Below the pieces are notes generated by a model. That model did no database searches and was not told where the DNA came from. It saw only the letters and a list, made by a program, of their open reading frames with translations. DNA of 24,703 nucleotides from Archangium gephyra (lineage in GTDB: Bacteria; Myxococcota; Myxococcia; Myxococcales; Myxococcaceae): contig QFQP01000055.1 in NCBI GenBank assembly GCA_003243425.1, forward strand, positions 1-24,703, in the 5' to 3' direction. Both the position numbers and the translations under genes were made by a program. Below are positions 17,189 to 24,624 of this stretch, one piece after another (positions within the stretch are counted from its first letter, which is position 1; each line of letters starts with the position of its first letter).

Positions 17189-17241
17189 GCGCAAAGGTTC
17201 GCGCAAAGGGGTGAGCACCCAGGTGCATGGCACCCGGTTTG
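17189..17241. repeat. repeats and inverted repeats upstream of the response regulator
   Basis: A direct repeat GCGCAAAGG occurs at 17189-17197 and 17201-17209, spaced by 12 bp from start to start. It is followed by GGGTG-AG-CACCC (17209-17220) and GGTGC-ATG-GCACC (17222-17234), each a perfect inverted repeat. CAAACCGG at 17174-17181 pairs with CCGGTTTG at 17234-17241. These could be operator sites or an RNA leader structure between two divergent genes; which one is not decidable by reading. Confidence 0.5.
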
Positions 17242-17243
17242 CT
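17228..17243 (+). promoter_or_regulatory. sigma54-type -24/-12 promoter motif
   Basis: TGGCACCCGGTTTGCT matches the sigma54 consensus TGGCAC(G)N4TTGC(A/T) at every key base except the G after TGGCAC. The GG and GC dinucleotides are 12 bp apart, as required. Transcription would begin near 17254, only about 5 nt before the ATG and past the Shine-Dalgarno sequence GGAGGGG (17247-17253), which is awkward. It might instead be a chance match or drive a leaderless transcript. Confidence 0.4.
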
Positions 17244-17258
17244 CATGGAGGGGACACC

Positions 17259-17828
17259 ATGACCGCCAATTCCACCCAGCGCGTGCTCCTCGCCGACGAT
17301 GAAGTCGTCACCCGGCGAATGCTGGGGGCGCATCTCGAGCGGTTCGGCTTCGAGGTGGTGTCGGCGACCGACGGCCTCGAGGCGTGGAAGATCATCAGCG
17401 GAAACGACGCGCCGCACATCGTGCTGCTCGACTGGAACATGCCGGGCATCAACGGCGTGGAGCTGTGCCAACGCATTCGTGAGCGCAGCGAAGGCCACTA
17501 CACGTACACGCTGTTGATGACGGCGACCGACAAGAAGAGCGACATCGTTCACGGTCTGACCGCCGGGGCCGACGACTTCATCACCAAGCCCGTCGACCCC
17601 GCCGAGTTGCAGGCGCGCATGAACACCGCCCGCCGCATCATCAGCCTCGAAGAAGGCCTCGCCGAGCTCGAAGGCATCCTCGCCATCTGCATGCACTGCA
17701 AGCGCATCCGCAACGGCGACAAGCTGTGGGAGCGGCTCGAGACGTACATCGAGCGGCACTCCAACGCGAAGTTCAGTCACGGCCTGTGCAGTGACTGCCT
17801 CGACGCCAAGTACCCCGAAGAAGACTGA
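17259..17828 (+). CDS. response regulator with C-terminal four-Cys module
   Basis: A 189-aa cytoplasmic signalling protein. Residues about 8-125 are a receiver domain: acidic pair D13/D14, phospho-acceptor D58 in VLLDWNMPG, T88 in LLMTATD, and the conserved Lys K110 in FITKPVD. A helical linker leads to a compact C-terminal module with C144 and C147 (CMHCKRIR), WERLETYIERHS, then FSHGLCSDC with H174, C177 and C180. This module is known from the ends of various bacterial response regulators and histidine kinases and probably binds metal. There is no DNA-binding or enzymatic output domain. ATG 17259 has a strong GGAGGGG ribosome-binding site; the open frame to 17040 is not supported. It ends exactly where the FHA gene ends on the other strand. 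Confidence 0.92.
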   Translation: MTANSTQRVLLADDEVVTRRMLGAHLERFGFEVVSATDGLEAWKIISGNDAPHIVLLDWNMPGINGVELCQRIRERSEGHYTYTLLMTATDKKSDIVHGLTAGADDFITKPVDPAELQARMNTARRIISLEEGLAELEGILAICMHCKRIRNGDKLWERLETYIERHSNAKFSHGLCSDCLDAKYPEED

Positions 17829-17831
17829 TCA
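17826..17831. other. palindrome TGATCA serving as both convergent stop codons
   Basis: The response regulator stops with TGA at 17826-17828 and the opposite-strand FHA gene stops with TGA read from 17829-17831. Together they form TGATCA with zero intergenic bases, so there is no room for a terminator and the two transcripts probably overlap at their 3' ends. Confidence 0.9.
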
Positions 17832-18911
17832 GCTCGCGCGCAGCACGAAGGTGATGGGCTCGTTGCCGAGGTTGATCACGTCGCCGCTCTCGATCTCACG
17901 GCGGGTGACGCGGTCTTCGCCCAGCCACGTGCCGTTCGAGGAGTTGAGATCTTCCAGCACCCACGTCACGCCTTCACGCGTGAGCGCGGCGTGCTCACGT
18001 GAGACGCGCGGCGAGTCGATGATGAGGTCGCACTGCGGGCCACGGCCGATGACGAAGCGCTCCACCGTCACCTGCACCGGCTCCTGACCGTCGCGCTCGA
18101 GGAACAGCGCGATGGAGCTGGAGCTGAACACCACGGTGCTCTCGTGCGGCTCCTCCAGCTCGGTCTCGCCGGTGTTGCCGTCCATCGGCTCTTCGTCGAC
18201 GAGCGAGCGGCCGCCGGTGCCGGTCGGCTCTTCCGGAGGCTCGGGCTCTTCTTCACGTGACGGCGCGTGGCGATCGGTGTCGATGGCTTCGTCGGCGGCG
18301 GCCGCCAGCGCGTCGTCGAGCGCTTCGTCTTCGGGCGTCGAGGCGCCTTCGTCCTGCTGTTCTTCTTCGTCGGACGCCCCGGCCCACGCGCGCCACGGCC
18401 TGGCGAGCTTCGCGAGGTCTTGCTCGATGGCCGTCATGCGCGCGCGCACGTCGGCGACGGCCTTCTCGTCGCGGGCAGGCGGCGCGGGCTTCTCGGCCTC
18501 GGGGTCCGGCAGCGGCGCCGAGAGCCTGGCGACGGGCTCGGGCGCTGCTTCCAGCTCCGGCTCGGGCGTCGGTTCCGGCGCGAGCACGGGCTCCGGCTCA
18601 CGAAGCGGCGTCGCGACGGCCGCGGCGAACACCTGAGGCGCTGCTTCGACCGGCGTGTGCGCGAAGGCCTGCGCGACCTCCTCGACAGGCGCGGGCGTCG
18701 GCGTGCTCGCCACCGGCTCCACGCGCGGCGGCGGCGCAGCGGCGGCGACGGCCTGCGGCGCGACGACGGCGGTGCCGGGCGTGACGTACCCGTTGATGCG
18801 GAGCCAGGCGAAGACGGCCTGATTCACGAGCGCCTGCGGCTCCACGGCCATGTCCTTCGACATGGTCTCGAGCGCGCGCTGCAGATGCGGGGCGATGGTG
18901 ACGGTGCTCAT
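17829..18911 (-). CDS. FHA-domain protein with Pro/Glu-rich linker
   Basis: A 360-aa cytoplasmic protein. The N-terminus (about 1-45) is a short helical module, ALETMSKDMAVEPQALVNQAVF, resembling a ribbon-helix-helix or oligomerisation domain. A long linker (about 50-260) is rich in Pro, Ala, Glu and Asp. The C-terminus (about 270-360) is a forkhead-associated domain with the phosphothreonine-binding residues G289-R290, S304-R305-E306-H307 and N326-G327. FHA domains read Ser/Thr phosphorylation, and myxobacteria have large Ser/Thr kinase networks, so a kinase outside the window is the likely partner. ATG 18911 (MSTVTIAPHL) is chosen; it has AGGAAG upstream and lies 5 bp after the stop of the MORN gene. 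The longer frame to 19235 is Arg-rich shadow sequence. Confidence 0.9.
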   Translation of the reverse strand: MSTVTIAPHLQRALETMSKDMAVEPQALVNQAVFAWLRINGYVTPGTAVVAPQAVAAAAPPPRVEPVASTPTPAPVEEVAQAFAHTPVEAAPQVFAAAVATPLREPEPVLAPEPTPEPELEAAPEPVARLSAPLPDPEAEKPAPPARDEKAVADVRARMTAIEQDLAKLARPWRAWAGASDEEEQQDEGASTPEDEALDDALAAAADEAIDTDRHAPSREEEPEPPEEPTGTGGRSLVDEEPMDGNTGETELEEPHESTVVFSSSSIALFLERDGQEPVQVTVERFVIGRGPQCDLIIDSPRVSREHAALTREGVTWVLEDLNSSNGTWLGEDRVTRREIESGDVINLGNEPITFVLRAS

Positions 18912-18916
18912 GTGCT

Positions 18917-20848
18917 TCAGCTTCCTCTCAGGTTGTCCTGCCACGGCGTCTTCACGGCGTCGTCGCACAGCCACAGAAACAGCGCCTGCATCTCGGCGAA
19001 CTCCTGCTCGGCGATGTTCGCGTTCGGCTGCGCCATGGTGCTGATGTCTTCGCCTTCCCACGTGAACGACGGCACGCCGTGCTGCTTCGCGTTGCGGCCC
19101 TTGAACACGCGTTGGTCGCGGGCGCGCCACAAGCGCTGCTGGGCCATGCCCGCGGCCTTGCCGAACGTCTCGGGCGGGTTCACCGCGTCGGGAATCGTGA
19201 GCTCGTTCAGACCGCACGCCCAGCACAGCCAGCACAGCGCCTTCCAGTCACCGCGCGCCAGCCGCAGCAGCGAAGGCACGTCGACGCCCTTCACTTCCGG
19301 GTTCTCGTCGTAGGTCACCGTCTCGCCGTCGTCGCGCTCGAACTCGTCGGCTTCCAGCTCCGCGGGACCTTCCGGGAGCAGCTGCGAGAGGTCGGGCGGC
19401 ACCGCGGGGTTGGCCGGCGTGAGCTTCTTGAGCAGCTCTTCACGAACGCGCTGGAGCCGCGTGGCGTACTTCTGCACGAGCTGCTGCACGTCTTCGAGGG
19501 ACCGCGTGGGCGCCTGCGGCACGTCTTCGAACGTCGTCTCGGGCGGCTCCCTGCCGGCTTCGAAGTCGTAGGTGAAGAAGATCGCGTTGCGGTACGTGCG
19601 AATGAACTGCGCCTGGCCCGCGTCGTGCGCCTCGAGCGCTTCGGTGTCGAGTCGCGCCTGCTCACCGAGGCCCAGGCTCATGAGGATGAGCGCGCGGGTG
19701 AAGAGGAACGCGCCGTTCGAAGGGTCCAGCAGCATCGCTGCGTTGGTGAAGTCGAGCGCCGCGCGACTCTGGAACGCCTGGTCGAGCGCGATGGCGATCT
19801 TGTTCACCATCACCGCGGGTGTGGCGCCTTCGATGAGGTCGTAGGCGATCCAGTTGTTGGGCCGGTCGGAGTTGTCGGCGTGCTGCGCGGCGGCCTCTTC
19901 CGACAGCGGGCGCGCCACGCGCGCGAGCAACGCCTCGAAGCGCGACGGGTCTCTGGTGATGCCGGCCACGCGGGCCCAGGTCACCAGCGCCTCGACGTAG
20001 CGGCGCTCCTTCTCGAGCTGTTCGGCGAGCTCCGCGTAGTCGACGCTCGAGTCGTTGGAGTACGCCGCCAGCGGGCCGCTCTCGAGCTGCGAGACGTCGC
20101 CATAGTCGACCTGCGCCACCACCTCGCCGTCGGCGTCACACAGCTCCCAGGCGCCGACGCGCTGGTCTTCCCTGAACGAGCCGCGCTCCATCACCACGCG
20201 CGCGTCGGCGAAGTAGCCGCCCATGTCGATGGCGTGCTGCTCGGCCGGGCCATCGAGCACGTCGTCGACGTAGGTGACCGATTCCTTCAGCACGCCGTCG
20301 CGCGTCCACCGCTTCCACGGGCCCTGCTTCTGCTGCGTCTCGCCGTCGGCAGAACCGAAGCTCCACTCGTCCTTCGGCTCGACGTACTCGGCGCCTTCGT
20401 CGACACCTTCGGGCCGCTGCGGGTACGGCGCACCGTCACGGGGCAGCACGCGCTCGCCGTCACGGTTGAAGTGGCGAATGGCCACCACCTTGCCGTGCAC
20501 GTAGTCCATCTCGCTCTTGTAGATGCTCTCGTGAACGCCGCTGGGCCGCGTGTTCTCGGTGGTGGGCTCGTCGATGGAGAACCAGCGCCGCGTGCCGTGA
20601 AGCTGGCCGTTCTCGTCGAACTCGCCGTCCTGGCTGATTTCACCGTTCTCGTGAAAGCGCTTGAAGGGGCCGACCGGCGTGCCCATCACGCAGTGCGACT
20701 CGTTGCACTTGGTGCCGTCGGCTCGCCAGTAGGTGAAATCGCCGTGCTTCTGGCCGTCGACCATCGGGCCGAAGACCCATTCTTTGTCGCCATCGTCCCA
20801 CCATGCCTTCGCGGGGACGCCTTCGGGTCGCCTGGGTGCCTTGCTCAC
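18917..20848 (-). CDS. MORN-repeat protein with helical C-terminal half
   Basis: A 643-aa protein. The N-terminal ~240 residues contain several MORN_2-type repeats, seen as G..HG....W..DG (about 31-45), GPFKRFHENGEISQDGEF (about 60-77), GPWKRWTRDGVLKES (about 176-190) and RVGAWELCDADGEVV. These form beta-sheet scaffolds that bind lipids or proteins. The C-terminal half (about 270-640) is helical; part of it (LFTRALILMSLGLGEQARLDTEALEAHDAG) looks TPR-like. No signal peptide and no catalytic motif are seen. MORN_2 proteins are sometimes annotated as 'YwqK-type antitoxin', but no toxin is nearby and I do not use that label. GTG 20848 is the start; it follows the anti-sigma gene by 46 bp and precedes the FHA gene by 5 bp, so the three are probably one transcript. 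Confidence 0.85.
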   Translation of the reverse strand: MSKAPRRPEGVPAKAWWDDGDKEWVFGPMVDGQKHGDFTYWRADGTKCNESHCVMGTPVGPFKRFHENGEISQDGEFDENGQLHGTRRWFSIDEPTTENTRPSGVHESIYKSEMDYVHGKVVAIRHFNRDGERVLPRDGAPYPQRPEGVDEGAEYVEPKDEWSFGSADGETQQKQGPWKRWTRDGVLKESVTYVDDVLDGPAEQHAIDMGGYFADARVVMERGSFREDQRVGAWELCDADGEVVAQVDYGDVSQLESGPLAAYSNDSSVDYAELAEQLEKERRYVEALVTWARVAGITRDPSRFEALLARVARPLSEEAAAQHADNSDRPNNWIAYDLIEGATPAVMVNKIAIALDQAFQSRAALDFTNAAMLLDPSNGAFLFTRALILMSLGLGEQARLDTEALEAHDAGQAQFIRTYRNAIFFTYDFEAGREPPETTFEDVPQAPTRSLEDVQQLVQKYATRLQRVREELLKKLTPANPAVPPDLSQLLPEGPAELEADEFERDDGETVTYDENPEVKGVDVPSLLRLARGDWKALCWLCWACGLNELTIPDAVNPPETFGKAAGMAQQRLWRARDQRVFKGRNAKQHGVPSFTWEGEDISTMAQPNANIAEQEFAEMQALFLWLCDDAVKTPWQDNLRGS

Positions 20849-20894
20849 GGCCGCGGTTTCTAGCGAAGCCAGCGCGAGACGAACTGCGGAAAAA

Positions 20895-22262
20895 TCAACG
20901 ACGCTGCAGGACGAGCGGAACCTCGAGCGTCGCTTCGGCGCCCAGCGGCGAGAGCACGAACGACCTGGCGGTGCGCACCAGGCAGTCGGCCGACGAGGCG
21001 CTCATCGAGTTCTGGCCCAGCGTGGCGCGCTTGACCTTGCCGTTGGCGGCGACGGTGAGTTCCAGCGTCACCTCACCCTGGGCCGCGCGGTTGGCCTTGA
21101 GCCACTGCTCGTAGCAGGCGGCGAGCTTCGGGCGCTGCGCCTTCAACTCCCCCATCACGCGTTCGAGCGCGGCGGCGTCGGGCTCGCGGTCGTCCATGGG
21201 CGGGCTCGGCTCGAGCGTGGCGGTGAACGGAGCTCCGGCGACGAGGTTGACCCACGACGTGGTGCTCGCGCCGTTGGGAGCGATGGTCGTCAACTGGCGG
21301 CGGCCGGCGGTGAGCAGCTCGGCCGTCGGCGAGGTGCCGAGGTCGACGCCGTCGAGCGAAATGCGCGTACCGGCAGGCAACGAGCGCGCGTCGAAGAGCA
21401 CCCAGGGCTGCGGCGGCACACGCGGCGCGCCCAGCGTGCCCGGCTTCGCCTCGAGGCCGTCACGCAACGAAGACCCATCGCTCCAGCGCAACGCCGCGGG
21501 CGCCTTCACCGGACGGCGCAGCCCGGTGCTGGAATCGACGACCTCCACCTCACCCTGACTGACGTGCAGCGCGACCTCCGCGGCCGCCCGCGAGACCGAG
21601 AACACCGCTTCACTGGCGACGAACGCGCGCGTCGACGCGAGCACCGTCACCGTGTCTTTCGACTTCACCTGGGTGGTCACCTCGCCCGCGCCGAGCGTCA
21701 CCGTAGCCACGCCACCGAGGGAGAGAGAACCCGACGCTGCGAACTGCCACTCGGCTGCGATGTCGGACAGCGTCACCGCGTCGGCCGAAAGCGCCTCACC
21801 AGACGTGAGCACGTCACCGGCCTTCAGCTCGCGCCACGACGCTTCACCGATTCGCGCCGAGGTCTTCACCGCACGAATCACGGTGAGCGGCCGGAAGCTG
21901 CTCTGGGCGAGCTCGACCTTCGGCGTCGGCAACGTCACCACCCCGGCCTGCTGCGTTTCGCGGCCGGCGATCATCAACGCCAGACCCGCGGCGGCGATGA
22001 CGCCCATCGAATACCCCAGCCAGCGCCACGGGAACTTCGAGGGCACGCCGTCACGCACCACTTCATCGAGCCGCGCTTCGACGCGACGGAACGCCAGGTC
22101 GCTGAGCGTGTACGGCTTGAGACCACCGAGCAGCTTCTGCCGCGCCCGTGCGCTCTTCACGTCGGCGCGGCACTCGGCACACGCAGCCAGATGCGTGGCG
22201 ACTTCACGCGCCGGAGCCGACCTCGCGGCCTGCTCGACCTGTTCGGGGCCCAGGTGCTTCAT
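20895..22262 (-). CDS. anti-sigma factor with FecR-like and AgmX/PglI-type domains
   Basis: A 455-aa single-pass membrane protein. Residues 24-31 carry H24xxxC28xxC31, the zinc motif of ZAS/zf-HC2 anti-sigma domains that hold ECF sigma factors inactive in the cytoplasm. A transmembrane helix lies at about 81-99. The periplasmic part begins with a FecR-like region (SARIGEASWRELKAGDVLTSGE..., repeated beta elements to about 240), then a PEGA-like segment (LPAGTRISLDGVDLGTSPT). It ends in a domain (about 365-455, RPKLAACYEQWLKAN...GEVTLELTVAANGKV) of the type found in AgmX/PglI gliding proteins. It overlaps the sigma gene by ATGA. The role as that sigma factor's antagonist is inferred from the overlap and the zinc motif. 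The unusual C-terminus suggests envelope or motility-linked sensing. Confidence 0.88.
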   Translation of the reverse strand: MKHLGPEQVEQAARSAPAREVATHLAACAECRADVKSARARQKLLGGLKPYTLSDLAFRRVEARLDEVVRDGVPSKFPWRWLGYSMGVIAAAGLALMIAGRETQQAGVVTLPTPKVELAQSSFRPLTVIRAVKTSARIGEASWRELKAGDVLTSGEALSADAVTLSDIAAEWQFAASGSLSLGGVATVTLGAGEVTTQVKSKDTVTVLASTRAFVASEAVFSVSRAAAEVALHVSQGEVEVVDSSTGLRRPVKAPAALRWSDGSSLRDGLEAKPGTLGAPRVPPQPWVLFDARSLPAGTRISLDGVDLGTSPTAELLTAGRRQLTTIAPNGASTTSWVNLVAGAPFTATLEPSPPMDDREPDAAALERVMGELKAQRPKLAACYEQWLKANRAAQGEVTLELTVAANGKVKRATLGQNSMSASSADCLVRTARSFVLSPLGAEATLEVPLVLQRR

Positions 22263-22888
22263 GGCTCGTCGCTCCCGAAGAACTCGGCGAGCGCGGGGTC
22301 TTCCTTCGCCAGCGCTTCGAGCTCTTTGCGTGCGTAGAACAGGCGCGTACGCACGGTGAGGATGTTGGTCGCGAGGATCTCGGCGATGCGCTGCGCTTCG
22401 ACGCCCTGCAGGTCGTGCAGCACCAGCACCGCGCGCTTCTTGGGCGAGAGCTTCTCGAGCAGCGCTTCGACCCGCACCTGCCGTTCGGCCGACAACGACA
22501 CGTCGTCGGGAGCCGGGCCGTCGTGTGCCTGCTCGGGCAGCTCTTCGACGATGTCGAGCCGCGACCGCGTCTGCTTGCGGCGCGACTTCATCGCCACGTG
22601 CACCGTCAGCCGGTACAGCCAGGTGGTGAACGCCGACTTGCCCTCGAAGCGGCGAATGGAGCGGTAGACCTCGATGAAGACGTCTTGCAGCACGTCTTCG
22701 AGGTCGGCCTTCGGCACCAGGAAGTTCAGCTGCCGCGCGACCTGTTTGTGATGGAGCGCGTAGAGCTCGCGGAACGCGGTGGCGTCACCAGCGCGGGCGC
22801 GCTCGACGGCATCAGCGCGGTGACCGGGAGACGACACGGCGGCGCGCTGTAGCCCTGCGCTCCTCCAGCTGTAAAGCGGCAGCTCCAT
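22259..22888 (-). CDS. ECF-family RNA polymerase sigma factor
   Basis: A 209-aa group 4 (ECF) sigma factor that directs RNA polymerase to specific promoters. Region 2 spans about residues 34-104 (AFRELYALHHKQV, DLEDVLQDVFIEVYRSIRRFEGKSAFTTWLYRL), with the DVLQDVF motif that binds core polymerase. Region 4 spans about 140-193 (LEKLSPKKRAVLVLHDLQGVEAQRIAEILATNILTVRTRL...), with the helix-turn-helix for the -35 element. No region 1.1 or 3 is present. ATG 22888 is the first start; no convincing ribosome-binding site is visible, and GTG 22837 is an alternative. It is the first gene of a run with its likely anti-sigma (4-bp overlap), the MORN gene and the FHA gene. The upstream motif suggests autoregulation. 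Confidence 0.95.
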   Translation of the reverse strand: MELPLYSWRSAGLQRAAVSSPGHRADAVERARAGDATAFRELYALHHKQVARQLNFLVPKADLEDVLQDVFIEVYRSIRRFEGKSAFTTWLYRLTVHVAMKSRRKQTRSRLDIVEELPEQAHDGPAPDDVSLSAERQVRVEALLEKLSPKKRAVLVLHDLQGVEAQRIAEILATNILTVRTRLFYARKELEALAKEDPALAEFFGSDEP

Positions 22889-22929
22889 CGGGGAATGAGT
22901 GCCCGTTCATCGGGTGTTCATTCAGAAAC

Positions 22930-22957
22930 GGACGACCGTCAAAACCCGCGCAAGTTC
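22930..22957 (-). promoter_or_regulatory. candidate ECF-sigma promoter upstream of the sigma gene
   Basis: Read on the minus strand, GAACTT (complement of 22952-22957) and CGTCC (complement of 22930-22934) are separated by 17 nt. This resembles ECF promoters (GGAACTT-N16/17-CGTC). Transcription would begin around 22922, about 34 nt before the ATG at 22888. This fits autoregulation of the sigma/anti-sigma operon, but it was found by eye and the -35 is only a partial match to consensus. Confidence 0.45.
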
Positions 22958-22984
22958 GCACAGTTGTCGCTACAGCCAGCCTCG

Positions 22985-23698
22985 ATGTCGCAGCCGTTTC
23001 TCAATCGCGTGGGAACGATTCTCTTCCGCGTGCGCAGCATCGCGCCGGTGGCGGTGTTGTTCGTGGTGCTGCGCTACATCTGGAAAGGGCACGACGTTCA
23101 GGCGCCGGGTGACCAGGTCCTCAACTGGGTGGGGCTGGGCCTCGCCATGCTGGGAGCGCTCGTCCGCTTCGTGACCATTGGCCTCATTCCGCGCGGCACC
23201 AGCCTGCAGTCGCGGAAGCTTCAGGCCTCGCAGCTCAACACCAGCGGCCCGTACACGGTGTGCCGTCACCCGCTGTACCTGGGCAACTACTTCATCACCT
23301 TCGGGCTGCTGGCCATCGTGCACGAGCCGTGGGCGTGGCTGTTCGGTTCGCTGTACGTGGTGGTGAGCCAGACGCTCATCGCGCGGGCCGAAGACGCCTT
23401 GCTGGCCGAGAAGTTCGGCGCGCAGTTCGAGGCGTGGAAGAACGAAGTGCCGGCGTTTCTTCCGCGCGTGTGGAAGCTGGGCGAAGTGCGCGGCGCGTTC
23501 GCGTGGAAGCGCGCGCTGCAGCGCGAGGTGAACCCCTTCGTCGCGTGGGGCTCGGGCGTGACGCTGCTGTTGCTGTGGGAAGAGTTCACCCAGGGCCGGC
23601 TGTCGGCAGAAGAAGGCCGGGCGTTCCTCGCGGTGCAGGCGGCGTTGCTGGTGCTGCTCATCGCCAACAAGGTGTGGAAGAAAGTGTCACCCGCATGA
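22985..23698 (+). CDS. isoprenylcysteine carboxyl methyltransferase-like membrane protein
   Basis: A 237-aa integral membrane protein of the ICMT/phospholipid-methyltransferase (PEMT) fold. Hydrophobic segments are seen early (about 17-28, 43-62) and around 100-130, with a further pair near the C-terminus (about 185-235). The diagnostic SAM-binding part is present: CRHPLYLGNYF (about 94-104), then ARAEDALLAEKFGAQFEAWKNEVPAFLPR (about 133-161, split here by text only), where the E-x8-Y/F-type spacing and the EVPAFLPR end fit the family. In bacteria members act on lipids or unknown substrates; which one is unknown here. ATG 22985 gives a family-like start. It is divergent from the sigma gene (96 bp) and overlaps the next gene by ATGA. 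Confidence 0.85.
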   Translation: MSQPFLNRVGTILFRVRSIAPVAVLFVVLRYIWKGHDVQAPGDQVLNWVGLGLAMLGALVRFVTIGLIPRGTSLQSRKLQASQLNTSGPYTVCRHPLYLGNYFITFGLLAIVHEPWAWLFGSLYVVVSQTLIARAEDALLAEKFGAQFEAWKNEVPAFLPRVWKLGEVRGAFAWKRALQREVNPFVAWGSGVTLLLLWEEFTQGRLSAEEGRAFLAVQAALLVLLIANKVWKKVSPA

Positions 23699-24441
23699 GC
23701 CGCAAGCGCGACGAAATCGACGACATCGAACGTGAGTTCGAAGGCTACGAAGTGCTCCAGAAGTTGCTCGCCGATTCAGGCGCGATGGCCGAGGCCGACG
23801 ACGTGGTCGAGGCCTTCAAGCTCGCCATCGAAGAGAACGTGGCGGCGCCGGAGGTGATTGAGGACCTGTGGCTCGACCAGCCACGCTTCGCGAAGCCGAA
23901 AGACGCGGCGCGGTTGTTCGGCAATCTGCTCGCGTTGTTCGACCTGGTGAAGGCGGGCGAGACGCCACCCGAGACGGTGCGCACCGAGCGCGTCAAGCGC
24001 GTGAAGCAGCAGAAGCCCGAGCTGCCGGCCGACGCGATTCCGACACGTGCGTTCCTCGACGCTGCGAGCCGCTGGTTCGTCGATTACCCGAAGGAGCGTG
24101 AGCGCTTTCACCACGCGTTCGACAACCGCCAGGACGCGTTGGTGTCGTGGCTCGACGATTCGGGGCTGGGTGACCAGGGCTTCGGGCTCGCGAGGCACCT
24201 GCTGGGTGAAGCGTTCGCGATGCTCGAGCTCGCGGGCAAGAAGGTCGCGTCACTCGACGAGTCGATGATTCCCGAGAAGGCGAAGTTGGAGTCGTTGCCC
24301 GGCGAGTTGTCGGCGTGGCTCGAAGAAGCGCTGGTCGACGAATCGACGCGCGAAGATGAGCCGATGGAAGAAAACGAAGCGTTGAAGGTTCGCGACCTGG
24401 TGACGCGGGCCGTGTCAGCGATGTGGGAAACCGCGAAGTAG
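23695..24441 (+). CDS. uncharacterised acidic helical protein
   Basis: A 248-aa, mostly helical, charged protein that I do not recognise; no signal peptide, membrane segment or catalytic motif is seen. It has an acidic N-terminus (MSRKRDEIDDIEREFEGYEVL) and many Asp/Glu-rich helices such as LADSGAMAEADDVVEAFKLAIEEN. A central part has RFHHAFDNRQDALVSWLDDSGLGDQGFGLARHLL, and the C-terminus is EEALVDESTREDEPMEENEAL. The ATG at 23695 overlaps the TGA of the methyltransferase-like gene (ATGA), so translation is coupled and the two may work together. The longer open frame from 23260 is an Arg-rich shadow of the upstream gene and was not used. Stop at 24439-24441. Confidence 0.8.
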   Translation: MSRKRDEIDDIEREFEGYEVLQKLLADSGAMAEADDVVEAFKLAIEENVAAPEVIEDLWLDQPRFAKPKDAARLFGNLLALFDLVKAGETPPETVRTERVKRVKQQKPELPADAIPTRAFLDAASRWFVDYPKERERFHHAFDNRQDALVSWLDDSGLGDQGFGLARHLLGEAFAMLELAGKKVASLDESMIPEKAKLESLPGELSAWLEEALVDESTREDEPMEENEALKVRDLVTRAVSAMWETAK

Positions 24442-24473
24442 TCACGGGCGGAGCGTTCGCGCTGAAGCTGAAC

Positions 24474-24620
24474 CGGAGCGCTCGCAGGGAATCCGGCTGC
24501 AGGCCGGACGAGACAAACTGAACGGAGCGCTCGCAGGGAATCCGGCTGCAAGCCGGACGAGACAAACTGAACGGAGCGCTCGCAGGGAATCCGGCTGCAG
24601 GCCGGACGAGACAAACTGAA
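24474..24620. repeat. 49-bp tandem repeat, three copies
   Basis: Three adjacent units of 49 bp (24474-24522, 24523-24571, 24572-24620), nearly identical; the middle unit has A instead of G in CTGCAGGCC. A degenerate partial unit precedes them (about 24449-24473). Each unit contains the palindrome GAGCGCTC and the hairpin CCGGC-TGCAG-GCCGG, and ends with AGACAAACTGAA. The array begins right after the last gene. Because 49 is not a multiple of three, it reads in all frames and is not protein coding. Confidence 0.95.
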
Positions 24621-24624
24621 GCGA

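Noticed and set aside
18917..20848. labelling the MORN protein as a YwqK-type antitoxin
   Set aside because: The label comes from automated naming of MORN_2 proteins; there is no adjacent toxin gene.
19079..20863. 594-codon plus-strand open frame opposite the MORN gene
   Set aside because: Looks protein-like in Leu/Val/Ala/Arg content but has no domain, whereas the minus strand shows MORN repeats and a fitting operon position.
20733..22337. 534-codon plus-strand open frame opposite the anti-sigma gene
   Set aside because: Arg/His-rich shadow; the minus strand shows a zinc motif, TM helix and FecR-like domain.
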